A stretch of 64,000 nt of DNA from Siphonodentalium dalli (GCA_032622095.1 CP136064.1:252220484-252284483), one strand, 5' to 3'; counted from the first letter of the stretch, positions 40,101-55,100 are shown. Notes: generated from the letters alone by a model not told the origin. Numbers and translations are program-made.

Positions 40101-43100
40101 ATAAGCAATAATTCTTACCAGTATGTGCCAGACATTCTCATTGGCTCCCTCAAATGAACAAAATCTGAAAGTAGAAGAACACAAATTCAAGCTGCATAAA
40201 CTTTATTAGATAATATGGGTAAACATTGCAATATCAATTACATGTTCATGTTTATCAATAAACACATTTTTCAACTTAATTTCTGTACACCTACAGTAGT
40301 GCCCTAAGTAATCGACCCCTTAACCACAGCAGAATTATGGGTAACTTTTCAGGATTTAGTGGGAAATATGGCAACAACCCATATTTCCGACTAAATCCTG
40401 AAAAGTTATCCATAATTCTGCTGTGGTTAAGGGGTCGATTACTTAGGGCATTACTGTATGAAGCTAAACCTGTGCACAGTGTTGTGTTCATATTACCAGG
40501 TTACTCTTTGTAAATATGTGTCTTGTTTCACACAAGTAGATTTAATTCAATTGATTAGTGGCATGTGGCAGCAATGTAACAACTGGCATGATAAATGAGG
40601 GGATTTTATGAACTTCCCAACATGCACCATGTACAGTTGGTACTTAAATTTAAGATTTTTAAGTTTCATTAAGTTTGTAATGTTCCTGTCTATATTCCCA
40701 CTGCCTATGTTCCAAACAGCACTGTGAACTTTTTTGCATAGCCTTTTGAAGCATAGCTATAAGTCCATTTATAAAAGTACAATCTATTTTTTTATCTCAA
40801 AATCTATTGAAAAAAACAAGAAGCACATCTTCAATTCACAGAATCTATGCATGACTGGAAATTGTTTCAATAGTTGACATCAATCATCAAGCAACTGATT
40901 TTTAAAAACCATTATGTACAGATAAACAAAGAAGGATAACTCAAGAATGGAAAATGCAAACAACGTCATTGAACACTCTTTTGAAAGCACTCCTGATGGT
41001 AAACCTTCATACTTAACTTCATTGGTATCTGATAGAAACCCTTTATTTCCAGATAAATAAAGAAAGAATACATGTAGTAGCTTTATAATGGAAAATGTGT
41101 CCTCCTGATGGCAAACCTCCTTAGCTTAGCTTTTCATTCAGATCCGACAACCCATGGCTGAGATATATGAGCGGAGAGATGGGATGACAATTTCAATACA
41201 TTAATTATACCCCCCCCCCCATTTTTCTTTAGGGTATAATAATCTGCTGATACCAATATTCAGTTTGTCAATATAAGCAGGGCTTCTGCTAGGGTTTGGG
41301 GGAATGGGCCCTTATAGCCACTGGGTCAGTCCTTGCAACCAACTGTAAGGATCCAGTACATGTATTAGTAAATAAGCCAATAATTTAAGCCCAAATTCTA
41401 AATGTCTTTGGTAATATAAGTAGATAAATGAATCGTAATGGTGTTTTTATTTTTAACAATTGAAAGATTATGTGATGTAAGGGTGTTTTCATTGGTACTG
41501 CAAAACATTGATATTTTAGGCAGAAATTTGGCAACAAAAGCATCAATTTATATCTGTGGGTAAAATAAGAGTACTGAGAGTTTTACGGACCGCTTCTCTA
41601 ACAACGGAAGTGAATACTGCCAAATGAGTACTTTATTTTGAAGTTCAACCATAAGTTCCTAAAAAAATAAAGGTCAGCCGACCACAGTGTCCCCCGAAAA
41701 CGTGGCAAGTCAATGCCGCTTTGTTAAAGAAATTTAAAAAAATGTTGAAATTTTCTAAGTGAAAAGGGTTGATAACTCCGTAAAAAATAATTTTCCGTCA
41801 TCTATATACATGTTGCACATCTCCAATATGTGGGTAACAATACTCGGAAGTTTCAAATAACTATGATCAAAACTGTAGGAGGAGTTGATTACACCATGAA
41901 GGTACCCTCATACAGAAAATTATAAAAAATGTTGAAATTCTCTAAGTCAAAAAGGGTTAATAACTCTGTCAATAAATAATTTTTCCGTCATCTATTTACA
42001 TGTTGCACATCTTCAATATATGGGCAACAACATTTTGAAGTTTCAAATCTCTAGGATGAAAACTGTAGGAGGAGTTGATTACACTATAAAAAATGTTGAA
42101 ATTCTCTAAGTCGAAAAGGGTTGATAACACCGTCAAAAAATAAGTTTTCCGTCATCTGTATACATGTTGCACATCTTCAATATATGGGCAACAATATTCT
42201 GAAGTTTCAAATCTCTGGGATGAAATCTGTAGGAGGAGATGATTACACCATGAAGGTACTCAAAAGTGTGATGGACGGACGGATGGTGCGACGGACGAAC
42301 GAACGAACGGATAGAGCCCGTTTCTATAGTCCCCCGAAAATAAATTTTTCGGGAGGACAAAAATATTACTGATCAACCTTCAGTGACTAACATCAGACTG
42401 CATAATCTGATAATCAGTATGATACAACCCAGAACAGGAGAAATCATAATTGTGACTCAGTCAGCCATAATCAAACACATGGCTTTTAGCAATGTCCACT
42501 TCAATATTTTAAGAGTAAGGCAATAATTGTTGATGTATGTATCCATGCAGACAATTATTTTTTCATAAAATGGTTCTCTAGTGGTCAGCTTTAGCTGGCA
42601 AATGAAGTTAACTGGAGTTATCATTCCCTGTTGGTTTTATTTAGTGTGAAATACATGAGTTGTGTACGGAAGGCATTAGTTTGTGGCTCGGTAGGGTAAG
42701 TGTTACAGGGGATATTTTGAGCTTGGGGTGAAACGACATACTGCCTCTCTATAGTGCAGCTGACGGAACCGATTTCAGAAAGTTTAGTCCATCGGCACCA
42801 CACGGGCTTGTGATACATCATTTTGAAGGTTATGACATTCCGCATCGGATAGGACCCGGTGTGAAATATACAAATGATGCAATAGATAATTTTTAGCTGA
42901 TTAAGTGCCAAAATTCTGCAAAAATCCCTGTTTTTGTAAAATTCAGCAAAATGAGAAATAAAAGTATAGAAACGCGAACATTTTGCGCTAAAATATTGTA
43001 GTCTACATATCTCTAGATATTTACTATGATAGTTGTACGATTTCTCTGATATAACGAAGATTTTTTTTAGATTTATTGTAAAAATAGTCAAAACAGCGCA

Positions 43101-46100
43101 ATTTTTCATTTTTTTTGCCTCACTTAATGGGCAATAGATCAATATTGTTCTGACCGGAGATATCGTATATAGTCTAGAAAAGTGCATATATATATACCGC
43201 ATACGACAGTATGCTGAATATGTCATCATATTTAACACGTGATGTGTTATGTAAGATTATTTCAACCCTCACCCCAAAATTCAGCAAAAAGTCACTGATT
43301 TGGGGAAATTCAGCACAAATGAACACAAAAGAACAGGTATTCGGGATATGTTTGTGCTACGATATAGCAGGTTACACACTTATAAATTACAAAGCCATGA
43401 TTGCGGTGATAGATGAAAAAATTTCTTAAATTTACGTGGAAAATAGACAAAAAAATCATTCATTTTCAGTTGTTTTGCCCCTCTTAATAGGCGATTATTC
43501 AGTATTGCATTGAATGGAGATCCCGTATATAATATAGAAACTTGTGGAAATATAAAATATATACTGCATATGATTGTAGGATAAGGATGTCATTCTTTGC
43601 CATATATGCTATGTGGTGGTAGATTGTGTCACCCCCACCCCAAAATTCAGAAGAAACAAAATCAGTTTTAGAAATTTCGGTATGGCAGAATACAAAAGCA
43701 CAACTCCGATTATTTTGTGCTATTATATTGAAGTGTACCCACTTCGAGATATACATTATGATAACGTCATGGTATAATTTACAGATGGCAACATTTCAGA
43801 GTTTTCTGATGAAAGTAGACCGAAAATCGTGAAATATAAACTTGTTTTGCCCCTCTATATATACATGGGTGATAATTCAATTCCATTTTGAACAATAATC
43901 CAGGACAAATTCTCAAGAGTTGACGAGACACATAATGCATATGAATGTTTTCGGATTGTATCATCTTCTGTCGCATTTGTTTGGTTACGGTATTGCACCC
44001 ATCGCCACAACAATACAATACATTGCAAGATGAGACAAACACGGAATATTCCTATACACATTTATGCATTATACACATACATGTACCTTATCAAGCTGAG
44101 GCTTTTGATAGTTACTTGAGTTGAAGAAATTACATCATTGTATATGTTTACTTCGCATAATATAGCTTCACAGTTGTATAAGATTATACGTATTGGGAGG
44201 TTTAGTGATTGTTAATAACCAGGTTCAGCCACAGTACATGTAACTTGTAACATGTGTCGCCATTACCAACGGAATCTCCTGACTCACATGACCATTCCGC
44301 TTACACGTACAACATCAAACAACCATTTAGACGTTTTGTGTCAAATGTGCAGCATTGCGAAATATGTATATCAGAGGGGTGCCCAATCTTTATATCAATC
44401 GACGAACCTGTGCTTAGTGAACTTTTGTTAAATTCTTCAGCAGCGGTGACCACGCCGTTATATTTCCCAAATGGGTCGTTGATACGACTTCCTTTACACC
44501 GTAGGTCGTCTGCAACCTGGAACCGATGGAAGCTAACGTTTGTTTGTATCTGGGTGAAGAAATCGCATAGCCTACTATTCTTCGATACACATAGAGGGTT
44601 TTTAGCGACCAATGGGCATGAACTACCCACGAGACGGCACAGCCATTAAGGAGAGCTTGCGATATCACCACATCTATTCGTGGCTCAACCCTGCAAGTTG
44701 AGCCAAGGGGTCGTGTTTGGAATGAACCTGCATCCACTCGGGACTTGATGTCCCCCCCATGGCTGCCACTTCCCTTTAATCATATAATAGAATATTTGTT
44801 TTACACCAACTGTACTGTACAACCAGTATATATACTGTATTTATGTGGCTCTCCTATCTGGGAGTCAACATCCACGACTTTGCCCTATGGGGAGCTTCCC
44901 ACAGTATTTGGGGTTTTAATGCGTCACGATCTTCTTGGTCACACCCATCAAATCGAGCCTTGTCATCAACCTTGCGATGTTCTTTAATTCTATATATCGT
45001 CCTTGAATCCCCCTTGGGGTACCATGGCGCCGTTTTTGGGTTGGGCCATATTTCTTGGAATATGATGACGAACAGATGCCGTAATATCTCCAAGGCCTTG
45101 GTCATTACATGTCGAATTTATCTGACCATGTAGTATGTCTGCCAATGTGTCAGGAAGAATATATTTCTCGTGTGCATTTGATTTCACTTCAGGATAGGGT
45201 GGTTTTGGTTCAGCTCTTTGAAACCCATCCTCATTGCTTATATGGTAGCAGAAAGTACTGATGTATTGTCATGCGATCATATAGACCCATAATAGGTTCG
45301 TTAAGCTTTCTGAGCATTTGTGAATTTCCAGACCTTCCATGAGTCACATATGGCATATTCTGCCAATATCTGTGTTCTCTACCATAGCTGGTGCCTGATC
45401 CATGTTGCTTATCGAGGTATAAGTGGGCTCGTGATCATCAGTTTAAATAGTTCCAATTCTTTCTGGGGAATTTGTGTTGATGTGCTCTGACAAGTGACGA
45501 GAAGATACTATCTCTGGCAGAGTTTCCGATGAGTCAGATGATACAACTCGGTATGCCTTGTTCGTTTCGTTGGTCTCAATGATCAGCAGCTCGTGTGCTA
45601 CATCATTTATGTAACATATGGTATTTATCTTCCGATAAGTAGTCATACAGTTTCTTGAGAGCATGGAAACTGTTGATCCAGTACCAATCAGAAACCTCAC
45701 TGGCTGCCCATACATATTGCAATCTAAATCCAGCTCCCCTCTTCAGAAGAGCTGTATCTAACAAACTCGTTGGAGTTACGATGTCCACTTGTGTTCTGCT
45801 GGTCTCCCCTACCACGATATGCATTATGGCACGTGTCGCGTGGATTGTGAGAAGTTCTGTATCTGGTGCGTTCTTTGTATTCGTTCATGTTATAATCAGG
45901 ATTATCATTATAATTATGTCTCCATTGTCTATCGTCACGACAGTCCCTCCAGGACTCATTTGTGTTACCTTTTTTCTCCTTGTTTTGGTACTCCAAGTTT
46001 GTCATTCTTTGTTAATCTCCCCTTTACACCTCTTCACATCAGTCAATATTTGTTTTATGTCCTTCATCTCAGAGATGGACTGTGATGTCTGGGACGGTTG

Positions 46101-49100
46101 TGAGCTATTTTGAGCTTCATCTCTTATCTTTTTTAGTTCTTAAAACTCTATATTTTTGCTTTTTGTTGTGTCTGCTTCATTTACTACCCTAGCATAGTGT
46201 TTAGCCCTATGTTTTTCAGACTTGGCAAAATCCTCTAATTCAAATGCATGTCTTATGCTCTCATCAAGAGAGCCCAGTCGTGCTTGTTGTACAATGAGCC
46301 GTATATATATCTGGATCATACAACCCACCAATGAATTGGTCCTTTGCCAAGGTGTCTCTCAATTCATGTGTTGCAGTATGATATAATATATTGGTCAGAC
46401 GTCGGTAACTCCCCCCTTGCCCTTTGCCGTCGTGCACGCAATTGTACCATCTGGTCAGTCTGGTTTTTGGCAGCGAATCGGCCTTTTATCGCACCAACGT
46501 TGTAGTCTTCTTCTCGTCCTGGGAGTAGGTCACCGAGTGTTCCTTGCGCCAATCCTCTCAAGGATGCGCATAGATAAAGGCCCATGTCATCATTTTCCAA
46601 TCCATTTATATTGGAACATATTTCAAAGTGTGCTTGGTAATCTAACCATGATCTTGTGACATCATAGCTATCTGGTGTCACAAATTGTTTCCGTTTTTCA
46701 CCGGATTTTCTAGAAATTTGTTGGTTCGGGCGATATTTAGCACAATGCATTACAATGGATGCCTACCGTAAATCATTATTTGCTGTGTTGGAACTTGACA
46801 GCTTACACATAATAATCTACTGCACGCATGAATTACGCATATGGTGCTACATGTACATCACTAGAATATGTGTTCTTTCTATCAGTTGTCGATTTTCAAT
46901 AGCTGTAGTTACGATTACGGATTCGAGAAACCCAAGTATATGGGCACGCGAGTTTTGCATGCATTCATCTAGTGTACAACTATCAATATTTATCATGTAA
47001 ACAACATAATTAAAAACAAACATAACTATATCACAATACTGTGTGTGGCAAGAAGATTGAATGCAATGAACGGCACTATTTTCTCCCAAATGGACTCGCA
47101 ATCGTCACTTCTGTAAAAATGTGTTTAGACCGTAAGAAACACATACGCCTACTATACGCTATACTCGTAATGCCTATATGTATAGTACTACTATAATGGT
47201 AGTTCGTATCAACAACCCATTTGGGAAAAGTAACGACGTGGTCACCGCTACTGAAGAATTTAACAAAAGTTCACTAAGCACATGTTCCGTCGATTTATAT
47301 AAAGATTGGACACCCCTCTGATACACATTTCGCAATGCTGCACATTTGACACAAAACGTCTAAACGGTTGTTTGATGGTGTACGTGTAAGCGGAATGGTC
47401 ATGTGAGTCAGGTGATTTCGTTGGTAATGGCAACACGTGTTACAAGTTACATGCATGTACTGTGGCTGGGCCTGGTTATTAACAAACACTAAACCTCCAA
47501 ATATGTATAATAATTATACAACTGTGAAGCTATATTATGCGAAGTAAACATATACAATGATGTAATTTCTTCATTATGTGTCTCGTCAACTCTTGAGAGT
47601 TTGTCCTGGATTATTGTTCAAAATGGAATTGAATTATCACCCATCTGGATGGGCAAAACAAGTTTATATTTTACGATTTTCGGTCTACTTTCATCAGAAA
47701 ACTCCGAAATGTTGCCATCTTTAAATTATACCATGGCGTTATCATAATGTATATCTCGAAGTGGGTAGACTTCAATTTAATAGCACAAAATAATCGGAGT
47801 TGTGCTTTTGTATTCTGCCATACCGAAATTTCTAAAACTGATTTTGTTTCTTCTGAAATTTGGGGTGGGGGTAACACAATCTACCACCACATAGCATCTG
47901 TGGCGAAGAATCACATCCTTATCCTACAATCATATGCAGTATATATTTCCACAAGTTTTCTATATTATATACGGGATTTCCATTCAATGCAATACTGAAT
48001 AATCGCCTATTAAGAGGGGCAAAACAACTGAAAATGAATGATTTTTTGTCTATTTTCCACGTAAATTTAAGAATTTTTCACATTTATCACCGCAATCATG
48101 GCATTTCATTACATTGTATTTATAAGTGTGTAACCTGCTATGACGTAGCACAAACATATCCCGAATACCTGTGCTTTTGTATTCATTTGTGCCGAATTTC
48201 CCAAAAACGGTGACTTTTTGCTGAATTTTGGGGTGAGGGTTGAAATAATCTTACATAACACATCACGTGTTAAATATGATGATATATTCAGCATACTGTC
48301 GTATGCGGTATATATATACGCACTTTTCTAGACTATATACGATATCCCCGGTCAAAACAATATTGATCTATTGCCCATTAAGTGAGGCAAAAAAAATTGA
48401 AAAATTGCGCTGTTTTGACTATTTTTACAATAAATCTTTAAAAAATCTTCGTTATATCAGAGAAATCGTACCACTAACATAGTAAATATCTAGAGATATG
48501 TAGACTACAATATTTTAGCGCAAAATGTTCGCGTTTCTATACTTTTATTTCTCATTTTGCCGAATTTTACAAAAACAGGGATTTTTGCAGAATTTTGGCA
48601 CTTAATCAGCTAAAAATCATCTTTTGCATCATTTGTATATTTCACACCGGGTCCTATCCGATACGGAATGTCATAACCTTCAAAATGATGTATCACAAGC
48701 CCATGTGTGGTGCCAATGGACTAAACTCCTACTTCTAGTGAGTTTTTTGAGTTTATCCGCTCTACTACTAACCAGATTTTAAGCCAGAACATTTTGGTGG
48801 CCCTCACATTATCGAGTAGTGACACAAACCAAATAAGGGACATAATATTCAAGCAGTCCTTCCCACGAGGAAAACACTGCGAGAGCATTTTTTTGCTCCC
48901 GTAATTCAGAAGACGGGTGTCGTATAATCTCGTATTGCACCCTTACCATAATTGTCAGTTGGGTTTTTCTCAAACAAAAAGTCATTGTGGAATAGACCTG
49001 TCTAGTTACACTTTAATATGCCATAGTTGTACTGAGATGGTAAAGGATCTCAATAAACCTTAAAATAGTTCACTATTGAACCAACAATTACAGTCTCCAT

Positions 49101-52100
49101 TAGTATTTTGAGATGAGGGACGGGTGCGAATTTTAGCACCCGGGATTTGAAAATTACGAGTGCGTACGGGTGCGAGAGCAATCACTTCCGTCTCCTGGGA
49201 AGGACTGTTCAAGGGTAAAGGTTCTGTGTATCATTTATTATGATAAACGATCGGCAGATGTTAACCCATCCCTTGGCGATAAAAATTGACTATGATCGGA
49301 TAAATGAGAGTTGAATTATAGAGTATACTGTTATGTACTATTATAGACAAATGTACATAACAAAAATTATTGGAATTTATGGGTCACTGGCATTTATATA
49401 AGAGAATACACTGGTACAGGATCGGTAATGTTAAACCAACAGAGCCTTGGGTTAAATGTGAAAGGTGTGACCTGGACATGGATACTTAGGTTAAGAGAGT
49501 CCAATTTAAGTTTACAATAATAATGTGTCAAATTCTACCAATAATATAGTATGCAGATAAGCCACCACACTGCTGACCCATTAATATCAATTATATAGCA
49601 GAGCTGTCAACAAATCACAGGAATTGTTTATGTTGAAAACTGACCTCTCTATTAAACCAATAACAATTATAATGATCTCAGACCATCTGAAGATATAACT
49701 CTGCAGCACAGATGTCCATGTCTACTGTTAATATCATGTGATGTTTATTGTTGAATCATTATTTTAAATTAGATACCATAGCCTTCTTTATCAGATTATT
49801 TGCACACTGGCATAAGAGACATCAGAATATAATATAGCCTTATCAATAGCTAAGTAGTCCAAAGGCATGGGATAGAATTGATGAATTGGATTTAATGTTT
49901 CTCCAAACAGATTTACCAGTACATAACACAAGATTTTGGACAGATTTAAACAAATTTGGTGAGGTGATTCGGGGTACCCTTGGCAGAGTTATAATTGTGT
50001 TAGTTTTTCAAATTTGTTTAACTTAAAAAAAAAATTGTTTTTAATTATTTAAAAAAATTAAAGTGTCAATGACACTGTAGCTCAACTTGGAAAGGGAATA
50101 ATTTAATGTATTACAGTCAATGGAGCGATTAGGAATATGGAAAGTTGAATGTCTAATACTAGTTTATAGACATGAAAAGAAAAGTAAAATCCAAGATGGC
50201 TGCTGGCGGCCATGTTTTCGGCCGAATGACCCCAAAATGAGTCGTTCCCATCAACATGTCATCATTAACATCCATGACAAATTTTATGACGTTCAGACTA
50301 AAGGTACGACCTGTAGCCCGTGCTAAAAAATTTAGTCATACAAAGAGTAAAATCAAAGATGGCTGCTGGTGGCCATGTTTTTGGGCCGAATGACCCTAAA
50401 ATGACTCGTTCCCATCTACATGTCATTATTAACATTCATGACAATTTAATGATGATCAGACTAAAGGTACAACCTGTAGCCCATGCTAAAGGATTTAGTC
50501 ATACAAAGAGTAAAATCCAAGATGGCTGCTGGCGGCCATGTTTTTTGGCCAAATGACCCCAAAATTACTCTTTCCCATCTACATGTCAATATTAACATTC
50601 CATGACAAACTTCATGATGATCAGACTAACAGTATGACCTGTGGCCCATGCTAATGGATTAAATTTTTTAATCCAAGATGGCCACTGTCGGCCATGTTTT
50701 CTGTCCGAATGACCCCAAAATGACTCGTTTCCATCTACATTCCAATTTCAACAGCCATGACAAATTTTATGATGATCAGACTAAAGGTACGACCTGTAGC
50801 CCGTGCTAAAGGATTTAGTCATACAAAGAGTAAAATCAAAGATGGCTGCTGGTGGCCATGTTTTTTGGCCGAATGACCCCAAAATGACTCGTTTCCCATC
50901 TACATGTCATTATTAACATTCATGACAAATTTTATGATGATCAGACTAAAGATACAACCTGTAGCCCGTGCTAAAGGATTTAGTCATACAAAGAGTAAAA
51001 TCCAAGATGGCTGCTGGCGGCCATGTTTTGGGCCAAATGACCTCAAAATTACTCGTTCCCATCTACATGTCAATATTAACATCCATGACAAATTTGATGA
51101 TGATCAGACTAAAGTTACGACCTGTAGCCCGTGCTAAAGAATTTAGTCATACAAAGAGTAAAATCCAAGATGGCTGCTGGCGGCCATGTTTTTTGGCCGA
51201 ATGACCCCAAAATGACTCGTTCCCATCTACATGTCATTATTAACATTCTTGACAAATTTTATGATGATCAGACTAAAAGTACGACCTGTAGCCCGTGCTA
51301 AAGAATTTAGTCATACAAAGAGTAAAATCCAAGATGGCTGCTGGCGGCCATGTTTTTGGGCCAAATGACCCCAAAATTACTCGTTCCCATCTACATGTCA
51401 ATATTAACATCCATGACAAATTTCATGACGATCAAACAAACATTACGCCCTGTAGCCCGTGCTAATGGATTGAATTTTGAAATGCAAGATGGCCACTGGC
51501 GGCCATGTTTTTTTACCGAATGACCCCAAAATTAATCATTCTGGTCTAAATGTTGAAGTCAACAGCTATGACAAATTTCATAATGATCCGACCAAAGGTA
51601 CGACCTGTAGACTGCATTGTTGACGCCTTACGTACACACGCACACACGGACGACGGACGACAAAGCCATGGCAATAGCTCAAACTTTACAAAGTAAAGTT
51701 GAGCTAAAAAGATTGGGAACCTTTTTATCAACTTGTATCATAATCATCAATATCTAAATGAAAACCAATGAAAGAGTCAATGACATTTTGTTTATTATTA
51801 TTATAAAACATAAAAATAAAAATATTTTTTTTTACGAAAAAGGGTCATAACTCCTTTAAAATAAATTGGATCGAACCCATATTCAAACTCGAACTGTATT
51901 TTGGGCTGAGAAACCTATATACAAAATTTGGTTCCGATCAAATAGAAAATGTTAGAGTTATCGCATTATGCCCAAAGTGTCTACGGACATTGGCACTATG
52001 TGTACCATACTATGGTATAGGTGCACATAAAAAGTTTTATCTCATGCAGAGTACAAGAAAAATATATCAAACCTGGTGTGCCCCTTTAATATTTAAATTC

Positions 52101-55100
52101 ACATTTGTAATCAATTGAAATTAATGTCCAACAAATCTACTAAACACAATCACATTATTAATCTCCAATAGTAATGCTATTAAACAATGAAACCAGATTA
52201 CGCCTTTAAGATGGAATTTAAATTTAAATAACCATGCATATAAAATATATAGTAGAAACATTCCATCTGTGCTATCTCAGCATATGGTCAGAGATACTTT
52301 ATAGAGTATAAAGTATATATGATATGGCCAACACATCCCCTAGTAGTTAACTATCTCAATGCAAGAGAGAGACAATTCATGGCATTGTAACTGGATACTA
52401 ACTCTGTGTGCAAAGACAACCTCAGACCTGATTTATAGGATTCTATTTGGACAGTGCAAACTGGGTATCTTTGATATATTTTAGCCATGAATAAAATAAT
52501 CAAAAGATCATAACTCCATTAAAATATATCGGATCAAACCCATATTCGAACTCGATCTGTATTTTGAGTTGAGAAACTCACATACAAAATTTGGTTCCTA
52601 TCAGTTGAAAAATTGTAGATTTATTGAAACATTCATGAATTCTATGTCAAAGGGCCATAACTCCATTAAAATATATTGGATCAAACCCATATTCGAACTC
52701 GATATGTATTTTGGACTGAGCAACTCGCATACCAAATTTGGTTCCGATCAGATAAAAATTGTTTGAGTTATGACAGCATGCGTGAATTCGAAGTCGAAAA
52801 AGGGCCATAACTCTGTTTCGATCGGATAGAAAATTATTGAGTTATCGCACCATGCGTAAAGTGTCCACGGACAGACAGACAGACAGACGGACGGATGCAC
52901 GACGAGTGGTCAATCCGGACGTCGACATTATGTTTACCATACTATGGTATGGGTAAACATAAAAATTAAGAAATTTAAACTTAAAGGTACTCAACCCGAT
53001 AAAACTCCTCTCAATTACTATTTCAATGGCTTCGGGGGTCAAAAATATTTGATTCGAGTCGAGGGAGTCACCCATCAAAGCTCAGATTTGTTAGATATCG
53101 ATTTTAGAAATCTATTATTTTTCATTATCGGGAATACTATCTGGCCCAGAACTCAGTCAAAATTGTGTTAAAATTACCACACATCCAGAGCAGATTACGG
53201 CAGTTATTGGTACTCATCTCGAGAACATAACAAATTTGAAAAATCAATATCTAATAACTCTGAGCTTTGTTTGATGGGTTCCTCGACTCGAATCAAATAT
53301 TTTTTACCCCCAAAGCCAAAGAAATAGTAATATAGGACCCTCTGATCGGATTGTTGTTGTTGGAATCTGTTGAGATGGGGACCCTCTTTACGGGTTGAGT
53401 ACCTTTAACTATGAGTCTTTGTCTGTCTCTGACTGGACAACAATTTCCAGACATGGACACCAGTCTGAAGATATGACAACAGTGATTCTTATTAAAAATC
53501 GGCCGTTAGTTGCATGAATAGGCAGTCCCAAGGACAGCAGAACTAGCTGAAACCATGTCTCTAGTGGAAACCTTGATATAAGGTGCTCACCTGATACTGA
53601 CTCCAAGCAGTCCTTGACCTCCCCATGATAGTCCTGGAGTGATGCTCACATCTCTCACACCCTGTGTTTTACTGCTGTAGACAGTCATCTTAACTGGCTT
53701 ATCAATGTTCGTCTTCAGCTCATTCTTCAATGTGTCATTGTCTTGATTCTGAAAGTGCATAAAAAGATGATAAAATGTAAACAAATATCAACACCATGAA
53801 GAAATAGATAAACTTTGTTCTTAAATATCAATCATTCCATGATGGGAGCTTCCTGATATTTTGCGAAAAACCGTGCAAATGCATTCTCTTCTATATACAA
53901 GTCACCCAGAGGGAGCCTCACATATATATAAGAGAATACATTGCCCTAACAATATTTACATCGACCTTGTAAGCAAGTACATTCTCTTATATATGGGAGG
54001 CTGGCATATATATAAGAATGCACTGGCACAGAATATTTAATGTTGCACCAGCGCTGCCCCCGTCATGAAAGAGTTAATTATTGAAAGTTCTCCAATAACA
54101 AAATTTTGTGTTGAAATCATTGTTATGCATACAAAACTGTGACCTTGATTTGTCAACAAACATCGCTAATCATGTAGTAAGTTCAAATGTATAGTCTAAT
54201 TATATTATAAATGTTTATTACTTCGTGAGTAGTTTTCAATGCTGTGACCTTTTCCAATTTTTACAGTATCTTATTAGACATTGATCGGTAATGTCACTGT
54301 AACAGTAATGTTTACATAACAATGGTTTTGATGGTGCGATATCTCATTATTGGAGAGTCATTAATAATGAAAATTAGAACAAAGTCTATCTGTTTTTAAA
54401 TTTACTTGTTAATGATAAGTTGTTTTAAGGAGTTTTATAAAATTTACTTTATTTCACTTGGAAGGCCTTGGGTCCCTTTAAATTCAGAGTTTCTGCTACC
54501 ATGGGAAAACAAGAAGTTGCACCTCGGATGCTGGAATACACCCATGGTGCCAATTGTAACATTGGCAGGACGGAATCCAAATTTAGAAAGATACAAAAAT
54601 TAAACATTTTCAGATGAACAAAGAGGGATAACTCTTGAAAGGAAAATGTGAACATCAATGAACTCTCTTTTGAAAGCCATCCTGATGCCAAACCTGCAAA
54701 CCAAATTCCATCAAGATCCGATAACCCATGGTTGAGATATCTGAGCAGACAGACAGATGCATGCAATCCAGTACATGTTTTCGACGGGGTATTATAAATG
54801 AGGACGTTGGGAGAAACTCCAAATCAGACAGGCAACCATCACCATCAGTTTTGTTCGTCAGGAGAAATTTGGGCTTTTGGGAATGAAAAATAGCCATTTC
54901 CTTGTACTCGAGACAAAGAGTAGGAACATTGAACCTCTGTATAGAAACAAGTCTGAGTTTAATGTGCCTGTCATAACTAAATTCACCCTCTGGGGACCTC
55001 ATTCTGCTCAGGCCTCATCTTCTCCAGAAAGTATCTTTATCATCAAATTTCAATAGAAACTTCTTCACATAGATTCTATTTCTTTTTTTTTGGTTAGTTA

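Larger units (their letters stand above)
42781..48727. mobile_element. Foldback 2: 5.9-kb inverted repeat enclosing a gag-protease remnant
   Basis: The left arm 42781-44488 and right arm 47212-48727 are inverted copies (outer ends AGTTTAGTCCAT and complement; inner ends near GTTGATACGA). Three diverged units of about 365 bp repeat in each arm; 'ccaccccaaaattcag'-type blocks recur at about 43270 and 43635. The left arm has about 180 bp (near 43943-44120) that the right arm lacks. The 2.7-kb centre holds Ty3-like gag and protease fragments on the minus strand. No flanking target duplication was recognised. It lies inside the 13.4-kb GORASP intron. It could be a foldback transposon that captured a retroelement, or an inverted duplication around one. 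Confidence 0.82.

Noticed and set aside
42621-43238. 205-codon minus-strand frame
   Set aside because: It lies mostly within the left arm of foldback 2; its mirrored arm carries the same sequence with breaks and no recognised domain.
44254-44649. 131-codon plus-strand frame and an overlapping minus frame of 109 codons
   Set aside because: Spans the arm/centre border of foldback 2 and has no motif; the mirror arm does not keep the frame.
45655-46113. 152-codon plus-strand frame
   Set aside because: Antisense shadow of the gag-protease remnant.
47212-48727. The arms of foldback 2 as LTRs of the gag-protease element
   Set aside because: LTRs are direct repeats with TG...CA ends; these arms are inverted and built of 365-bp sub-repeats.
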